Below are positions 26,481 to 38,400 of a stretch of DNA of 64,000 nt, piece by piece; the first letter of the stretch is position 1; the number at the start of each line of letters is the position of its first letter. The notes under the pieces were generated by a model. It saw only the letters and a program-made list of their open reading frames with translations. It made no database searches and was not told the DNA's origin. Source of the stretch: Dipteris shenzhenensis (lineage: Eukaryota; Polypodiophyta; Polypodiopsida; Gleicheniales). Both the position numbers and the translations under genes were made by a program. Where the stretch lies: the NCBI GenBank assembly GCA_047967505.1, contig CM106539.1; one strand, written 5' to 3'.

Positions 26481-29400
26481 GATATGATTGTATTAAAGTC
26501 CGTATGAGAACCTTTAGGATCCATGGGACTGGTAATCATTATTAACAAATAGTAGATCCGTTTACATCTAGTGAAAGAAAATACTTCAAACTTGCTATGT
26601 AGTGAGTACTTCTTGACCTAGCTATGTAGTGAGTACTTGTTGACCTAGCTTGTGTGCTAGTCCGAGTTTGTGGTGTTGAAGACTTCTTTTAAGTAGCTTC
26701 CTAGCTTTTTGGCTGGCTGCTCCAACAGCTTTTTCAGGTTGTGTGCACTGCCCATAGCTTTCTCTGATGCATGCCTAGGCTTGACACCTTAGGAGTACAT
26801 GCTGCTCATTTTCTATCTCTCTGGTGGGGCAGATTTTGCAGATTCATTCCTTTCTTGGCACCTTGGCTCTTGCCCACCTTATACTTCTCCACCTCTAGAT
26901 CATGTGAGTTGGTTCTCATTTTGCAGATTAAATGCCTTTTAAACATTGATATGTCTTCCACGAGGTATTTTTGCATTCCATAGCTGTCCATTGGATTCAT
27001 TTCCTGTTTGTAAAACTGCATTTTGGTCCTTGGGTCTAATGCAAGGCCCCCCACATGGGATGGTACCTATGATTTAGGAGTTACCTCCTTTGATGTAGGA
27101 GAGGTGCCATTGATCACCCTCTCTCCCATTCTATAAAAGAGGGACTTCCCTCTCAAATCAATAGAACACCCATTTCAATATCTTATGTGTTCTCACTCTT
27201 CTTGCCACAATGCATCTATTCTTCCCCACGTTCCAACATGTGGTATCAGAGCTATGATCCTCCTTGAGCTTTTAGACTCCTAGGCTGCCACCTCATCACC
27301 TTCTTCTCCACCCTCCACCTTCTTCTTCATTTCTGCCCATTTTTCCATCAGAGTTTGATTAGCTCTGTTCTCCGCCATCACGCAACCATTCCCAGAGCCC
27401 TCTGAGCTGAAGTATCCTCCATCTGGGGCGCACCTCTGGCTCAAAGCATTTCCCGACATTTTACTTCTATCGCCTGTGCCGACACGTTCTGCTTGCCGAC
27501 CTTTCGCGTAATTCCGCACATAGCCGCGACCATTCGTCAATTCCTCTGAGTCATAGGTGGGCGACACTATGAGCTACCTTGTGTCCAAATTTGAGGACCA
27601 AAGCTTGCTGGAGCGAGGAGTATTTGCATTTTTCAGAGTTGAAGAAGGTGCAACTGTCTCGGACGTTTGAGCGCCTAATTGCACCATTCCTCTCTGGTGG
27701 ATCTCCGTTGGTAATCAAGCTTTCAATCTGCTGCAAATGCCCCTTGAATGCACTCTTCAACAAGTTGAATTGAGCCCTCCATTCCTTGCTTGTTGCTGGA
27801 CTCTATTTTTGACAGTTTTGTGATCAAAATGTTGATTGGTCAAACTTATGTTTTGGGGCTTTTGTGAAAATCAGAAAATTCAGTATATGTTTGCTTTAGT
27901 TGACAACTGATATGGTCTCTGTCTGATTACTTTGACCACATTTGTAACTAATGCAAAACTTTTATATGAGTGGTCAAATAGTCTTTAGTCAACAATTCTT
28001 CATATGATGGATTTGATTTGTTAGCAATTCTGAATTCTGAAACTTCTGTGAAGAAATCCAAGTCAGCAAGAAGGAAAAAGATCAAGGTAAAGAAAACTCC
28101 TTTTAAGAGACTTTTGGAAAAGCCTACTGGATATTTCTATGCTAAGAGTTTGGGGTATCTAACTATCTCTCCAACCAATTATACTTGTGGAGAAGGAGAC
28201 TTCGTTGTAAGGGACTAGACACTGCCACATTAGTGGTAAGACCTTCCCAATATGCCTTCATCATGTTGTTCCTCTAACATTGATTATGTATCTTAGAGGA
28301 AAGCATTCCAAAAGAAGCCTAGAATGAGAGTAAAGCCCTGTAAAGGTGAATATTTCATCAAGGTGAACACCAAGAAAAAGATATGTGACCCAATCATACT
28401 ATGGAATATTGCCACCTAAAAAGGTTTTCTCTACAGTTGCTCTCCAAGAGACAAGCCTAAGAAGAGGAGAGGAATGTCTCCCACTATAACTCCAAAGAGA
28501 ATGAAGCATATCACGTGAAGAAGAGCTACATTAACAACAAAGCAAATCTAATTGAAGAAAGAACTCCATCAGCAAATGAAGAATCAAACTTTGTGATAGA
28601 AGATAAAGACTTTGTCTTTTGAGCTTTTTTTATCATCACTAGGTCAATTTTAAGGCTCTCTGCCTGGAGTAGTACTCCAAAAAGAATGTTATGTGTTTTG
28701 TGTTTTGTCTTTTGTAAACTCTGGTCACCATATGATGTAGGCCATGTGATATATGTTTGTCCCCATGGTACCTCTTGCAGACATGAGAAACTAGGTCCAC
28801 ACAAAGGCCTAAGATTAATCCTTGTACATGCAAGGGAGATAACCATTTGGGGGTCTATCCCATTTTTGTAAACCTTGACCCTTGGGCACCCTTGCTAGCA
28901 TGAGATTTATCCTTGACCACCATGAGATGGCATGTGTGACCACCATGAGATGGCATGTGAAACTATGTGACTAAATGAGGCAAACCCTTGAGGGGGGGTA
29001 TGTTGGGATATGTGTGATCAAGGGCTTGCTAGGTGCATGTGTGCATCCACTAGCAATCATATGGTTGTGTGTGTATGTGTAGAAGAGGCACAATTAGTGC
29101 CATAGGCCATGACATAGGTGATGATGTAATGCAAGGCTCCCCACATGGGGTGATACCTATGATTGTGGAGTTTCTATGATTTAGGAGTTACCTCCTTTGA
29201 TGTAGGAGAGGTGCCATTGATTTAGGCCACCCTCTCTCCCATTCTATAAAAGAGGGACTTCCCTCTCAAATCAATAGAACATCCATTTCAATATCTTAGT
29301 AAGAGGAGCTTCCAAGCTCTGATGATCAAGACTTGTGACAACCCTTTGTCTTGCAGCCTGGCATCTAAGTCTTGCACGAGCTACTCTATCATCTGACTGC

Positions 29401-32400
29401 ATCGTTCTTGACAAAAGGTTCTTAAAGTGATCACAAATGTACTCTCTGTTTTCAGTGTCCGATTGTGCCCAACTGTTTGTGCTGACTTCAAGGAGTGGAA
29501 TTTCCTCTAACGTTCTCTTCTAGCGTATAATCTTGAAAGTTTCTTTGGTGGGCCTATCAAGCTTACCTGCCCACCATCTTCTGGTATATAGTTTGGTTGA
29601 GGAATATCTTATGCTTTTCAGTCTGGCTAGTTCGCTCTCAGCAAGGCGAAGCTCGACCTGCGCTTGAGTATCGCCGTTACGCGCGTGGGCTTCAAGAGTA
29701 TCGAACCTCTTCTGGACAGTGTATATTCTCTGTCGACGCGGACTTTAGCTTTGAGCTTTCTGGCCTGCTTGAGAACTTCCTGCGTTTTAAGGACATTCCT
29801 AATCCAAAAGTCAGCCGTTGACTCGTCAATGAGTCTAGGAGAAGTTCAAAGCTTCTTCAATTTATCTTGTATAGTACCTAGCTGGAACAGGATGAGGCTC
29901 TTGTACCGGACCCAAAGTCACATTGAAGGAACAATGGTTTGTGATCAGAGAATGCAAAAGTGGAATAGACTGTACTTTTTAAACTAGAAGTATCTTGGAG
30001 GAGAGTTTTAGAAAGATAGGCTCTGTCTAAATGTGCTTCTCTCCTTGAGTCCCCAATCTGCCTGTTGGACCAAGTGAAGTCTCCTGCACCGATCGTGTCT
30101 GCCAAATGCAGAGTCTTTGAGGTCGCTCCAAGCGCGCAGTTCAAATCCTCTTAAGGGGTTACCTTTGCCCAGCCATCTGTTAGCACTTCTTTCAACCATG
30201 TTAAAGTCTGCTATCAGCACAACATCGTCCCCGAGATTGGATAAGGACTGCCAAGTAGTATACCTCTCACGATAGCTAGTAGGTGCATAAACTGACACTA
30301 ACGAGAAAGTAATGCCCTTGAGTAGGCATTTCAATAGAATCCATCGATTGTCAATGTCAACAACAACATCTAGGACGCTTTGAGAATATGAGACAAAATT
30401 CCAATTGCACCGCCCCCCCCCCCCCTCTACCTTCTTCATAGGCGGTGGAAAACCAAGTCCTCCTCTTATCAAGACTCTTGAGTCGAGCGTCTAGAGCTTC
30501 ACTTGTTTTAACTTCTTGAAGTGACAAAAAGGTTGAAGAGAGAGAATTATCTCTCAGCCAAGTGGCCAGCATACCTGCCTTGCTGGGGTCGGTGAGACCA
30601 CGGACATTCAGGGAGAGGAAAGAAATGGGTTTACTTACCATTCTTTTTCTGCCCCTTTTTGGCCCTGGGGTTTGGGCTACTTGCATGTGCAGAAGGGCCT
30701 TTGGCTGTAGACAGTCTCCTCTTGCTGTGAGCAGTTGCTGTAGGTTTACCTTTAACCACTATGTCTTTATCTGGTTGAGGGGGGAGAGGAAGATCTTCCA
30801 AATCATCAAGATCCTTTGTAAGCATATTATCTCTCTTAATGACTTCATCCTCAAAGCCCTTGTCCCATTCACCCCCCTGTTCCAATTTGGGAATGAGCTG
30901 GAGGCTGGGTTCAGGAACCGTTTCTGCTAACGCCTCGAATGCGTTTTTCATTGGAATGTTAGGAGTAATTCTGGCATCCGGAAGCAGAGAGACAACCTGC
31001 TTTGGTTTAGTCGGACTGACTGGGCGCAACAGAGTTTCCACCTGCTTGGGAACATTAAGGTGTTTGGGAAAGCGGCCGGGGGACGAGGACCATGCAGATA
31101 TCCGATTCCATGCAGATATCCGATAAGTGCATGCGATTTGAGCCATTCGACCGATTCGTCAAGATCTTCATCAACTTGAGCAAAAATGGTTTTACTTGGT
31201 TCATAAGGCGCCCTCTCTCCTGGAACGCTTGAGCTTGGCTTTTGAATGCCTCGTGGAGCATCAGATGATCGGTTTCTTGACTGTGTTCCGCCGTCGACGG
31301 GGACGTCAACTTTGCGGGAGTTCTTGTTCGACGGTTGGCCTTTCTCTTGGGTCAACTTCGCAGTTGTGGTCTGGGACCCATTCCTCTCTTCTTGTACTCT
31401 CGCTTGTCCAGGAGCTGCCAAAACGTTTTTTCTTTCTCTGAAAGGGGTAGAGAAGAATCCCCCTCTGTTCTGTCGGAGAGCCCTCGCGTACGTGGAGCGG
31501 GGTGCTGAAGCTTGTCCAAGGCAGCTAGGAGCCGTTGCTCCGGTGTTGAGAGAACTATGACATGCGGACCTTCCAAGCCTGCTACCTCCACGGTGTGCGA
31601 GGGCAAAGGCGTTTCCTCGATCACCGGTTCCTCTTTGGGTTCCTTCTTGGGAACCAACAGGTGAAGTCGAGGTTGCTCTGCTTCCATCTCCGACATCCGT
31701 CTAAGTTTGCGTAGGCGAGTTGTCGACTAGCAGAGGGAAGGCGGTGAGGTCTGTGAAGTTAGGGTCGAAGTATTCTCTTCCAAAAGAGGGTAGAAGGGGT
31801 GTCGCCACTGTCACATCTTGTATGCATAACAGAGGATTCTCAATGAGTGTCGTATTTGGTGAAGTGAGAGTTGAGTGGGACAAGAATGATGTAGGGAGGG
31901 AGCCGTACGCAGGTCTGAGAGGGAGGGGAGGGAGCCTAGATTGCGAGGGGCACAGGTTACCATCGCCGTCTCCTCCATCGCCTTCTGACCCGATGTATTG
32001 TCTCCCTGCTGAGGAGCATTGTTGAAATCACCACTAAGAAAAGCATGCTGCTTCCAGGGATATCGCTGCATATCATTCCAAATCATACCTCTGTTGCGAG
32101 AGGATTGAGGTGCATACATTGAGGCAAATGCAAAGACATTGTACAACCATCCATCTGCCTTGTGCATCATTGAAGGCCATATCGGGCTGAAGACATGCCT
32201 CACTAAAAAGACCACTCCTGAAAAAGAGTGCTGTCCAGCATAAAAGATATCATAACCAGCAAAATGACCATGCTGTCCAGCATACACGTGCTGGTCATGT
32301 TCTTGTAAGGCCACTATTTCAGGCTGCAAATGATTCAAATACACCCATATTGTCTTCCATTTTCTAGCATCACACAAACCCTGTACTTTGAGTGTCAAAA

Positions 32401-35400
32401 ACATTTTATTTGTGATAACATATTTACAGTTTATGTACATTGAGAGCAAAGCCGACTCAAGTTTGCATATCTACCTCAAGGTTAGAACCTCTACCTTGAG
32501 GTGACAAAGGTGCCCAATGAGAGGACAGCAAACCCACCACATCTTCATCAGGAAAAAGAGTGCGACTGGCTGTCACAGCAGCCCAAGTAATGCCAACACC
32601 TGAATTTTCTTTAGGAGAATGGCCATTAGATGCAGTACCATTACATGTGCGTGGAGGTAATGGCCTTCTGGCTGTGACAGTCTTGTGCAGAGTCTGCCAG
32701 ACTTCTTGTAAAGTCTTTTCTTTGCCCTTAGATTGAGAGGTGGAAGGCAAAGAAGTAGAAACATTCCCATTAGAAACAGGCGGCGCTTTGTCTTCGCACT
32801 TTTTCCAAGCTTTATGAGTATCCTCGAAGACTTCATGCATAACATCATAAACCAACTTGGCTTCAAAAGAATCATGAAGAGGGTCATCCTGACCCTCTGC
32901 CTGCTTCTGCTGCTTATGCAAATAAATTTTCATATCAGCCATTAGCAGGAAACCTTGACAGCAAAGCTGTACAAAACCCCCCTGACAGCAGCGCTGCAAA
33001 TCTGTGTGAAGGCCCTGACAGCGGCCCTGCAAGAAATTGTACGGAAAGTACCAATGGTACAGAAGGGTAACAGTGCGCAGCAAAACTGTACGGAAGCAGC
33101 AAACTGTACGGAAGTTCTGTACAGCTTGTACGGCATGTGGCAGAAACCTGTACGGAAAAAGCAAAAAGCACAGGGAACTGTATGCTAAGAGGGCGCAACG
33201 AACTGTATGGAGATTCTGTACAGTCTGCACGGCAGTTGGCAGGAACCTGTACGGATGAAAGAGAGTGGCACGGGGACTGTACGGAGGGTCCGTACCGTAT
33301 GGCTGGAAGCAGGAAAGTACAGAGAATGACGTGGAGCTGTACGGCGTTATTTCTGACTTTACGACCCACGAGGTGTTGGGATAAGTATGATCAAGGGCTT
33401 GCTCTATGATGCATATGTGCATCTAGGGGAGTCACACGTGTGTTTCTGTGTGTTGTAAAGGCACATCAAGTGCTATGATGTGTCTAGTGTATGACCTAAG
33501 TGATGATGTAAGCCAAAGGCCCCCACATGGGAGGTTCCTTTGATTCAGGCCAGTTCCACTGATGTAGGGACTGATTCCCACTGATGTAGGGGCTGATTGC
33601 CACTTATGTGGGGAAGGTATTACCTTCTCCCCCTTTCTATAAGAGAGAGTCCTCTCTCTTACAATCCATAATAGAGAACTACCATTTTGTTTCATTGTAC
33701 TCTCACACCTCTTGCAAGATGCATCTATTCTATCCTACGGGATTCTACACTTGGTATCAGAGCTTTAGGTTCTAGATCTAGCCTAGCCTAGCATTAGATG
33801 CTTTCTCTAACATAAACTACTTGTTTTCTCAAAGCTTCTTCATCTTCTCCATTTTCCTCTTTCTTCCCCAAATCTGTGAGAGCTCAGTTCTCCCATTATA
33901 TGCGACCATTGCTCAAACCCTTTCAGCTGTAGATTCCTCGTGTACGGGCGACCTTCCAGCTGCAAGCAATTAGAAAGTTCTCCTCTGTACGCGCAACGCC
34001 AACACGAAGACTGCTCGCCGATAAATCGCACAATGCCGCCTCCGTGCTTACCTATCTGCAAATCCCTCTGAGCCCGAGCTGCACGACACTACAGGCAAGC
34101 TGCTGTTGAAATCTGAGCTCGTTTGGTCAAGATTTGGAGGAGAAAACGCCAAAAAACCAGTCGATTTTCTCAAGCATCTACATGGCGACCTGGCGCAACA
34201 TTGTGCCTCTTCTTGCTGGTAGCCCTGGTCTGGTATACTAGTGTTCTTTCTGCATAAAAATCCCCTTGAATAGAGCTATGAGCTATGAGAATTGCACCCT
34301 CCAATCTACTCTGATCTCTGTTGACAGAATTCTGCATATTTTGGTCAAAAGGTGTTGAGCAATCACTATAAGTTTGGGGCTTTCATTATTTACTGCAGAC
34401 TTTCATTACTTTGATTGTACTTGAGTAGTAGAACTCAGTCATGGAGCTCATAAGTGTCCTTATACTTTGCATTTAGAATGATGACTATGTGATTCTCTCT
34501 TGATGAGTACTTGAATATTGTAAAGATGACTAAGCCCAAGCAAATAGAGAAGTTGGATGGAACTAGTTTCCATACTTGGCAAACAAAAGCTGAGTTTATG
34601 TTTATGAAAAAGAAGATATGGAATGTTGTGAATGGAAAGAAGTCTACAAAAGAAAAAGCTAATTGGTTGATCAAAGACAAGAAGGCTCTTGCTATCATTG
34701 CTATGGGATTAAGTGGCTCATACATTCACCACATTGATGGCTTTGAAACCTCACATGAAGCTTGGGATCATCTTCTCTCAGTATTTGGTGCATAAGGAGA
34801 ATGCTTCTTGCTTATTAAGTTCCTTTACCTACAATTGGAAAAGGGAATGTGTTATTCCATGAAGAACAACAAAGGGAATCAAGCATTTCTTGTGAAGAAG
34901 GACTACTTCAACAACAAAGCAAATCTAGCTGAAGAAAGAACTCCATCAGCAAATGAAGACTATGATTTTTAAGCACTTTGTCATTTTTGTTTATCATCAC
35001 TTGGTCAAATTTTGAGGTTCTCTGCCTGGAGTACTACTCCAAAAAGAATATCATATGTTTTTGTCTTTTGTAAATCACCTCTGGTCACCATATGATGTAG
35101 ACCATGTGATATGTGTTTTGACTATCCCATTTCTGTGAACCTCACACCCTTGGGAACCCTTGCTAGCATGAGATCCTAGCCTTTATCCTTGACCACCATG
35201 AGATGGCATGAGAAACTATGAGACTAGATGTATCCTTGACACTGCAAGAGGCAAACCCTTGAGGGAGGGTATGTTGGGATAAGTATGATCAAGGGCTTGC
35301 TCTATGATGCATCATCCCCGGTCAAGAAGGCATTGTGGAAGAGGGTGTCACGCTATGTGTACATTGAGCATGGTACATGTTTTTTGGAGTGTACCCAGAC

Positions 35401-38400
35401 TGAGTTGTACACTCAGTTTGTAGAGGCGCACCTGGAGTTCAGGATTGGGCAGAGGTCATTTGAGCGATGTAGGCCATGGTTTGTGCGATGCTCTCAGGAG
35501 CGTGATACATGTTGTTGTCGCTACCATGTGGATTTTGGATTGATGTATGACGTATTCCGTTCCCTTGATGGTCATAGGGGAGTGGTTTCTACTAGCCCTC
35601 ACGACTTCATTCATTCCATATTGTGTACATGAGATGGCGATGCTTTATTCCACTCCCTTGATTGTGTGGAAGGTAGGTGTACTTTGTGTGGTGACTTTAC
35701 TAGAGTGCCACGAGTTGCACTAGATACTTGTGACATGCAGATGGTTCGTTGGCAGCAGTACGAGTATAGTACCCTGACTTTAGATAGTGGTACACAGTCG
35801 AGGAGGTTGCAACTTGTGGGGAAGGAGACACCACGTGTTGTATTCATTGAGTTTTCGAGGGAAGCTGTATGGTTACATACGCCACTCGCACACTGCGAAG
35901 TGGGAGGATCGTCAATTCCGTGCATGTTTGAGGACATTTCCTATAGGGGTGGTTGTCTCAGTGGTGGACTTTGTGGAGAATTATACCTTTGCACCATAGC
36001 ATGAGATCCAATCGGAGTATTATTTCTCGGAACAGGTGACGTGTGATTGAGTTATTGGTTTTTTTATGGCCTCATTATATTGAATTATTTCAATAGTCAT
36101 ATTTTTTTTCAATGCCATATTACAGGTTGCTATATTTGTGCACATTAGCTATCGTCATGCAAGGCTCATGTGGATGGCATTGATAGCACCATGGACTCAC
36201 GCGTCATTGTGCGAGAGTATCACTTCTACATTAGTGATGATCGATCGCATGATGCCCATTTTGTGCAGCATTGCTTCACTTTGCATGATAGTTTCTTGAG
36301 GGATCATGGGGTCACATGGCAGCGGCGCTGGATCTGGTCAGACGGTTGTGGTGGTCAGTTCAAATCTGCTAGACAGTTTTATTGGTTCTGCAGATGGCAT
36401 CGTGAGATAGGCATTCCGATCACATGGAGCTACTTCGAGACAGGGCACGGTAAGGGAGAGCACGATGGTGCAGGTGCTTGCATGAAGCATGCTTTGCGTC
36501 GATACCAGTTGCATCACAATGCGGATCGCTTCAAGGATGCACATGATGTGGTGCGGTGGTGCAGCCAGCACTTATCCACTAGTGCTATGTCCTCCTTTCA
36601 GTCGCGTGACGATAGGGTGGTGAGCCGGTATTTTTGGTGCGTGGACATTGGGAGTCTTGATCGGTCTAGGCCTTTTGATTGTCGTTCAGTGTCTCGCACT
36701 CTTGATTTCAATTCCATCAGGAGCATAGGTGAGTCTCACCCCACAATCTTTTGTCGACGGTTTGCATGTTTTTGCTCCGCATGCATTGATGATGATTGGG
36801 GAGGGTGCTCCATGATACCATGGGCCGATCCATGGGCACGGCGAGTGCTTTCTCCCTTCTAGCCTTGGGAGGAGGTACATGATGATCAGGATGCGGGATT
36901 CAGTTCCTCTAGAGAGATTATGACCAGCTTATAGATATTTTGTGTATTGGTGATATCTTCGCGGTCATTGCTTCGGAGGGCAATGAGGAGGGTGTGGATT
37001 ATTACTTGTTGCGATGCTCTATGGTGAAGAGTGTGCTGAATGAGGATCCAGTGGATGGGCATGGGATGCACTTCAATGCTCATAGCATGATCGTTTGTGG
37101 CCACTATTTTCAGCAGATACAGAGGCGTGGTCGCTATATTGAGTTCCAGGAGTACATGGCGGATCAGGAGGCATACATGTATTCTCATCTTGTTGTTGCG
37201 ATCAAGATTACTTTGAGTCGTGTTCGCACTCGCAAGGCGACGTCCACTCCACGATGGCTCCTTGCAGTGGAGGATCACGAGAGCATACTTGCAACTATTG
37301 GCATGAGAGCATCCTGAGGAGTAGCACATTACATATCATAGTTTTGGGATCATCAGTTGATCAGATAGATTTTTTTGGGGTATCACTAGTTGATTATATA
37401 TTTTTGTATTCGATATGTATAGGCTCACTGTGTGACCGTACCATTGTAATTTTCATGGACTCATATTTTGTATTTCACTGTGTGACCGTACAGTGCCATA
37501 TCACTATGACGGGCTGAAGGGGAAGAAGAATGTAGAGTCCAATCCTCAAGCCTATCTTGAAGTTCCAAACGAGGTACCGGCAAGAAAGGTTGAAGCATTT
37601 TGAAAATTTTATGCCATAAAGGACGATAATGAGCTCCCAAACCATATTTGCTAGCAGGCGTAGAAAAAGATAAAAGAGTGTGATCATCCTGAAGTACATC
37701 CGCCACAGAAGAAATGCCTTTGAAAGATATAAAATAAGAACGCCTGGGTTCTTGATAGCCAAAGGAGGGTCGAATACTTTGGACCAATAAATATTCTCAG
37801 CCCTCAAGGAGTTTCCTGACAAAGGATCCCTGCCATGCCATTCCAAGTGGGATAAAATATGCTTCCAATCAAGAAGCAAATGAGAGACAAAAGGGCAACC
37901 TCTAATCTTGCCTTGAATAGAGCCAAATAGAAAATCCCACTGTGTAGGCTACCGATGCCCAAAAGCAGAAGTATCAATATGCAACAAAAGAAAGCGGATC
38001 ATGAAAGCCCAAGGTTGATCCCCTTGCATAAACTGCAACATCATTTTCCCCCTATGAGGGAGTATATGCATCTCACACACACATACACTTTTTTTTTGTG
38101 GGAAGAAATCTTTTATTGCTGTAAACTAATTACATTCATAGTTACTTCAAAAGTGGAGTAACTACTACTCAACTGAAAATCTCAGTATAAGCTGTATATA
38201 CATCCTGATCAATCAAACGAGTCTGAACGCAATCATAGAATGATTGCCTGCAGAGATCGTTTGAAAAAAACAAAAGATGAAAACAGGGGATCACCAAAGA
38301 CTCTATGATTTCTGTCCATCCGTAGAGTCCATAGTGCCGAGTAGTGTACCCATACAAAAAATAGATCAAAATCCTGTCTAGCTGGATGAAAATCAAACAA

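Larger units (their letters stand above)
27037..29298 (+). mobile_element. Copia-type LTR element 1, pol-less
   Basis: Left LTR remnant 27037-27238 (first ~130 bp missing, ends CA), PBS TGGTATCAGAGCT at 27241-27253, interior of about 1.75 kb, a purine tract gagggggggta, and a right LTR starting TGTTGGGATATG at 29001 that is cut at 29298. The LTRs share attctataaaagaggg (TATA box) and ctctcaaatcaatagaaca. The interior has no reverse transcriptase, integrase or protease. A basic 66-codon open stretch at 28018-28218 is unrecognised. The 3' interior matches element 2, so both belong to one non-autonomous family. Confidence 0.85.
29299..31990 (-). mobile_element. LINE family A, 5' half
   Basis: Read leftward: a 5' leader (31990-31697), an ORF1-like region (31696 to about 30650), an endonuclease (30686-29878) and a Lys/Arg-rich linker (29880-29300, including [11 protein letters not shown]). 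It stops before any reverse transcriptase at the junction with the copia right LTR. A LINE with its 5' end but no 3' end is the opposite of normal 5' truncation, so a later deletion is likely. Frameshifts break the endonuclease. Confidence 0.78.
31992..33373 (-). mobile_element. LINE family B, 5' portion
   Basis: Read leftward: a leader packed with TGTACGG-like motifs (33345-32968), a small ORF1 (32942-32457) and the first part of an endonuclease (32449-31990). It is cut by LINE A at 31991 and by the copia element 2 LTR at 33374. The style of the endonuclease suits the LINE at 38086-41132, which lacks exactly this part, but the relative order shows they are different copies. Confidence 0.68.
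33374..35312 (+). mobile_element. Copia-type LTR element 2, pol-less
   Basis: Left LTR 33374-33749 (376 bp, TGTTGGG..CTACA) with tctataagagagagtcct as a probable TATA region; PBS TGGTATCAGAGCT at 33752-33764; interior with a gag start (34511-34795); a purine tract gagggagggta; right LTR beginning at 35272 and cut after about 41 bp at 35312. The interior is only about 1.5 kb and lacks protease, integrase and RT. The 3' interior matches element 1 (caaagcaaatctagctgaag; cctggagtactactcc). Confidence 0.87.
35313..37510 (+). mobile_element. Decayed DDE-transposase-like element of an unnamed family
   Basis: Four open stretches in consecutive but shifting frames (35285-35632, 35666-36004 with 35787-35999, 36170-36862, 36940-37317) form one protein-like series. 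It contains VRWQQYEY, a KETPRVVF segment, [11 protein letters not shown] then [61 protein letters not shown], and a C-terminal DYYLLRC region. Possible catalytic acids are D in DFVENY, D in WSDGCG and E or D in HGKGEHDG. I recall similar DFxENY / DGCxxQYK / HGKGxxDG proteins from animals and plants, but not as a named superfamily. One stop and at least three frame changes make it inactive. The left end cuts the copia LTR; no clear terminal inverted repeats were seen. Confidence 0.62.

Noticed and set aside
36940-37317. Independent gene downstream of the transposase-like core
   Set aside because: Same direction, close spacing and continuing composition suggest it is the C-terminal part of the same decayed protein after a stop and frame change.
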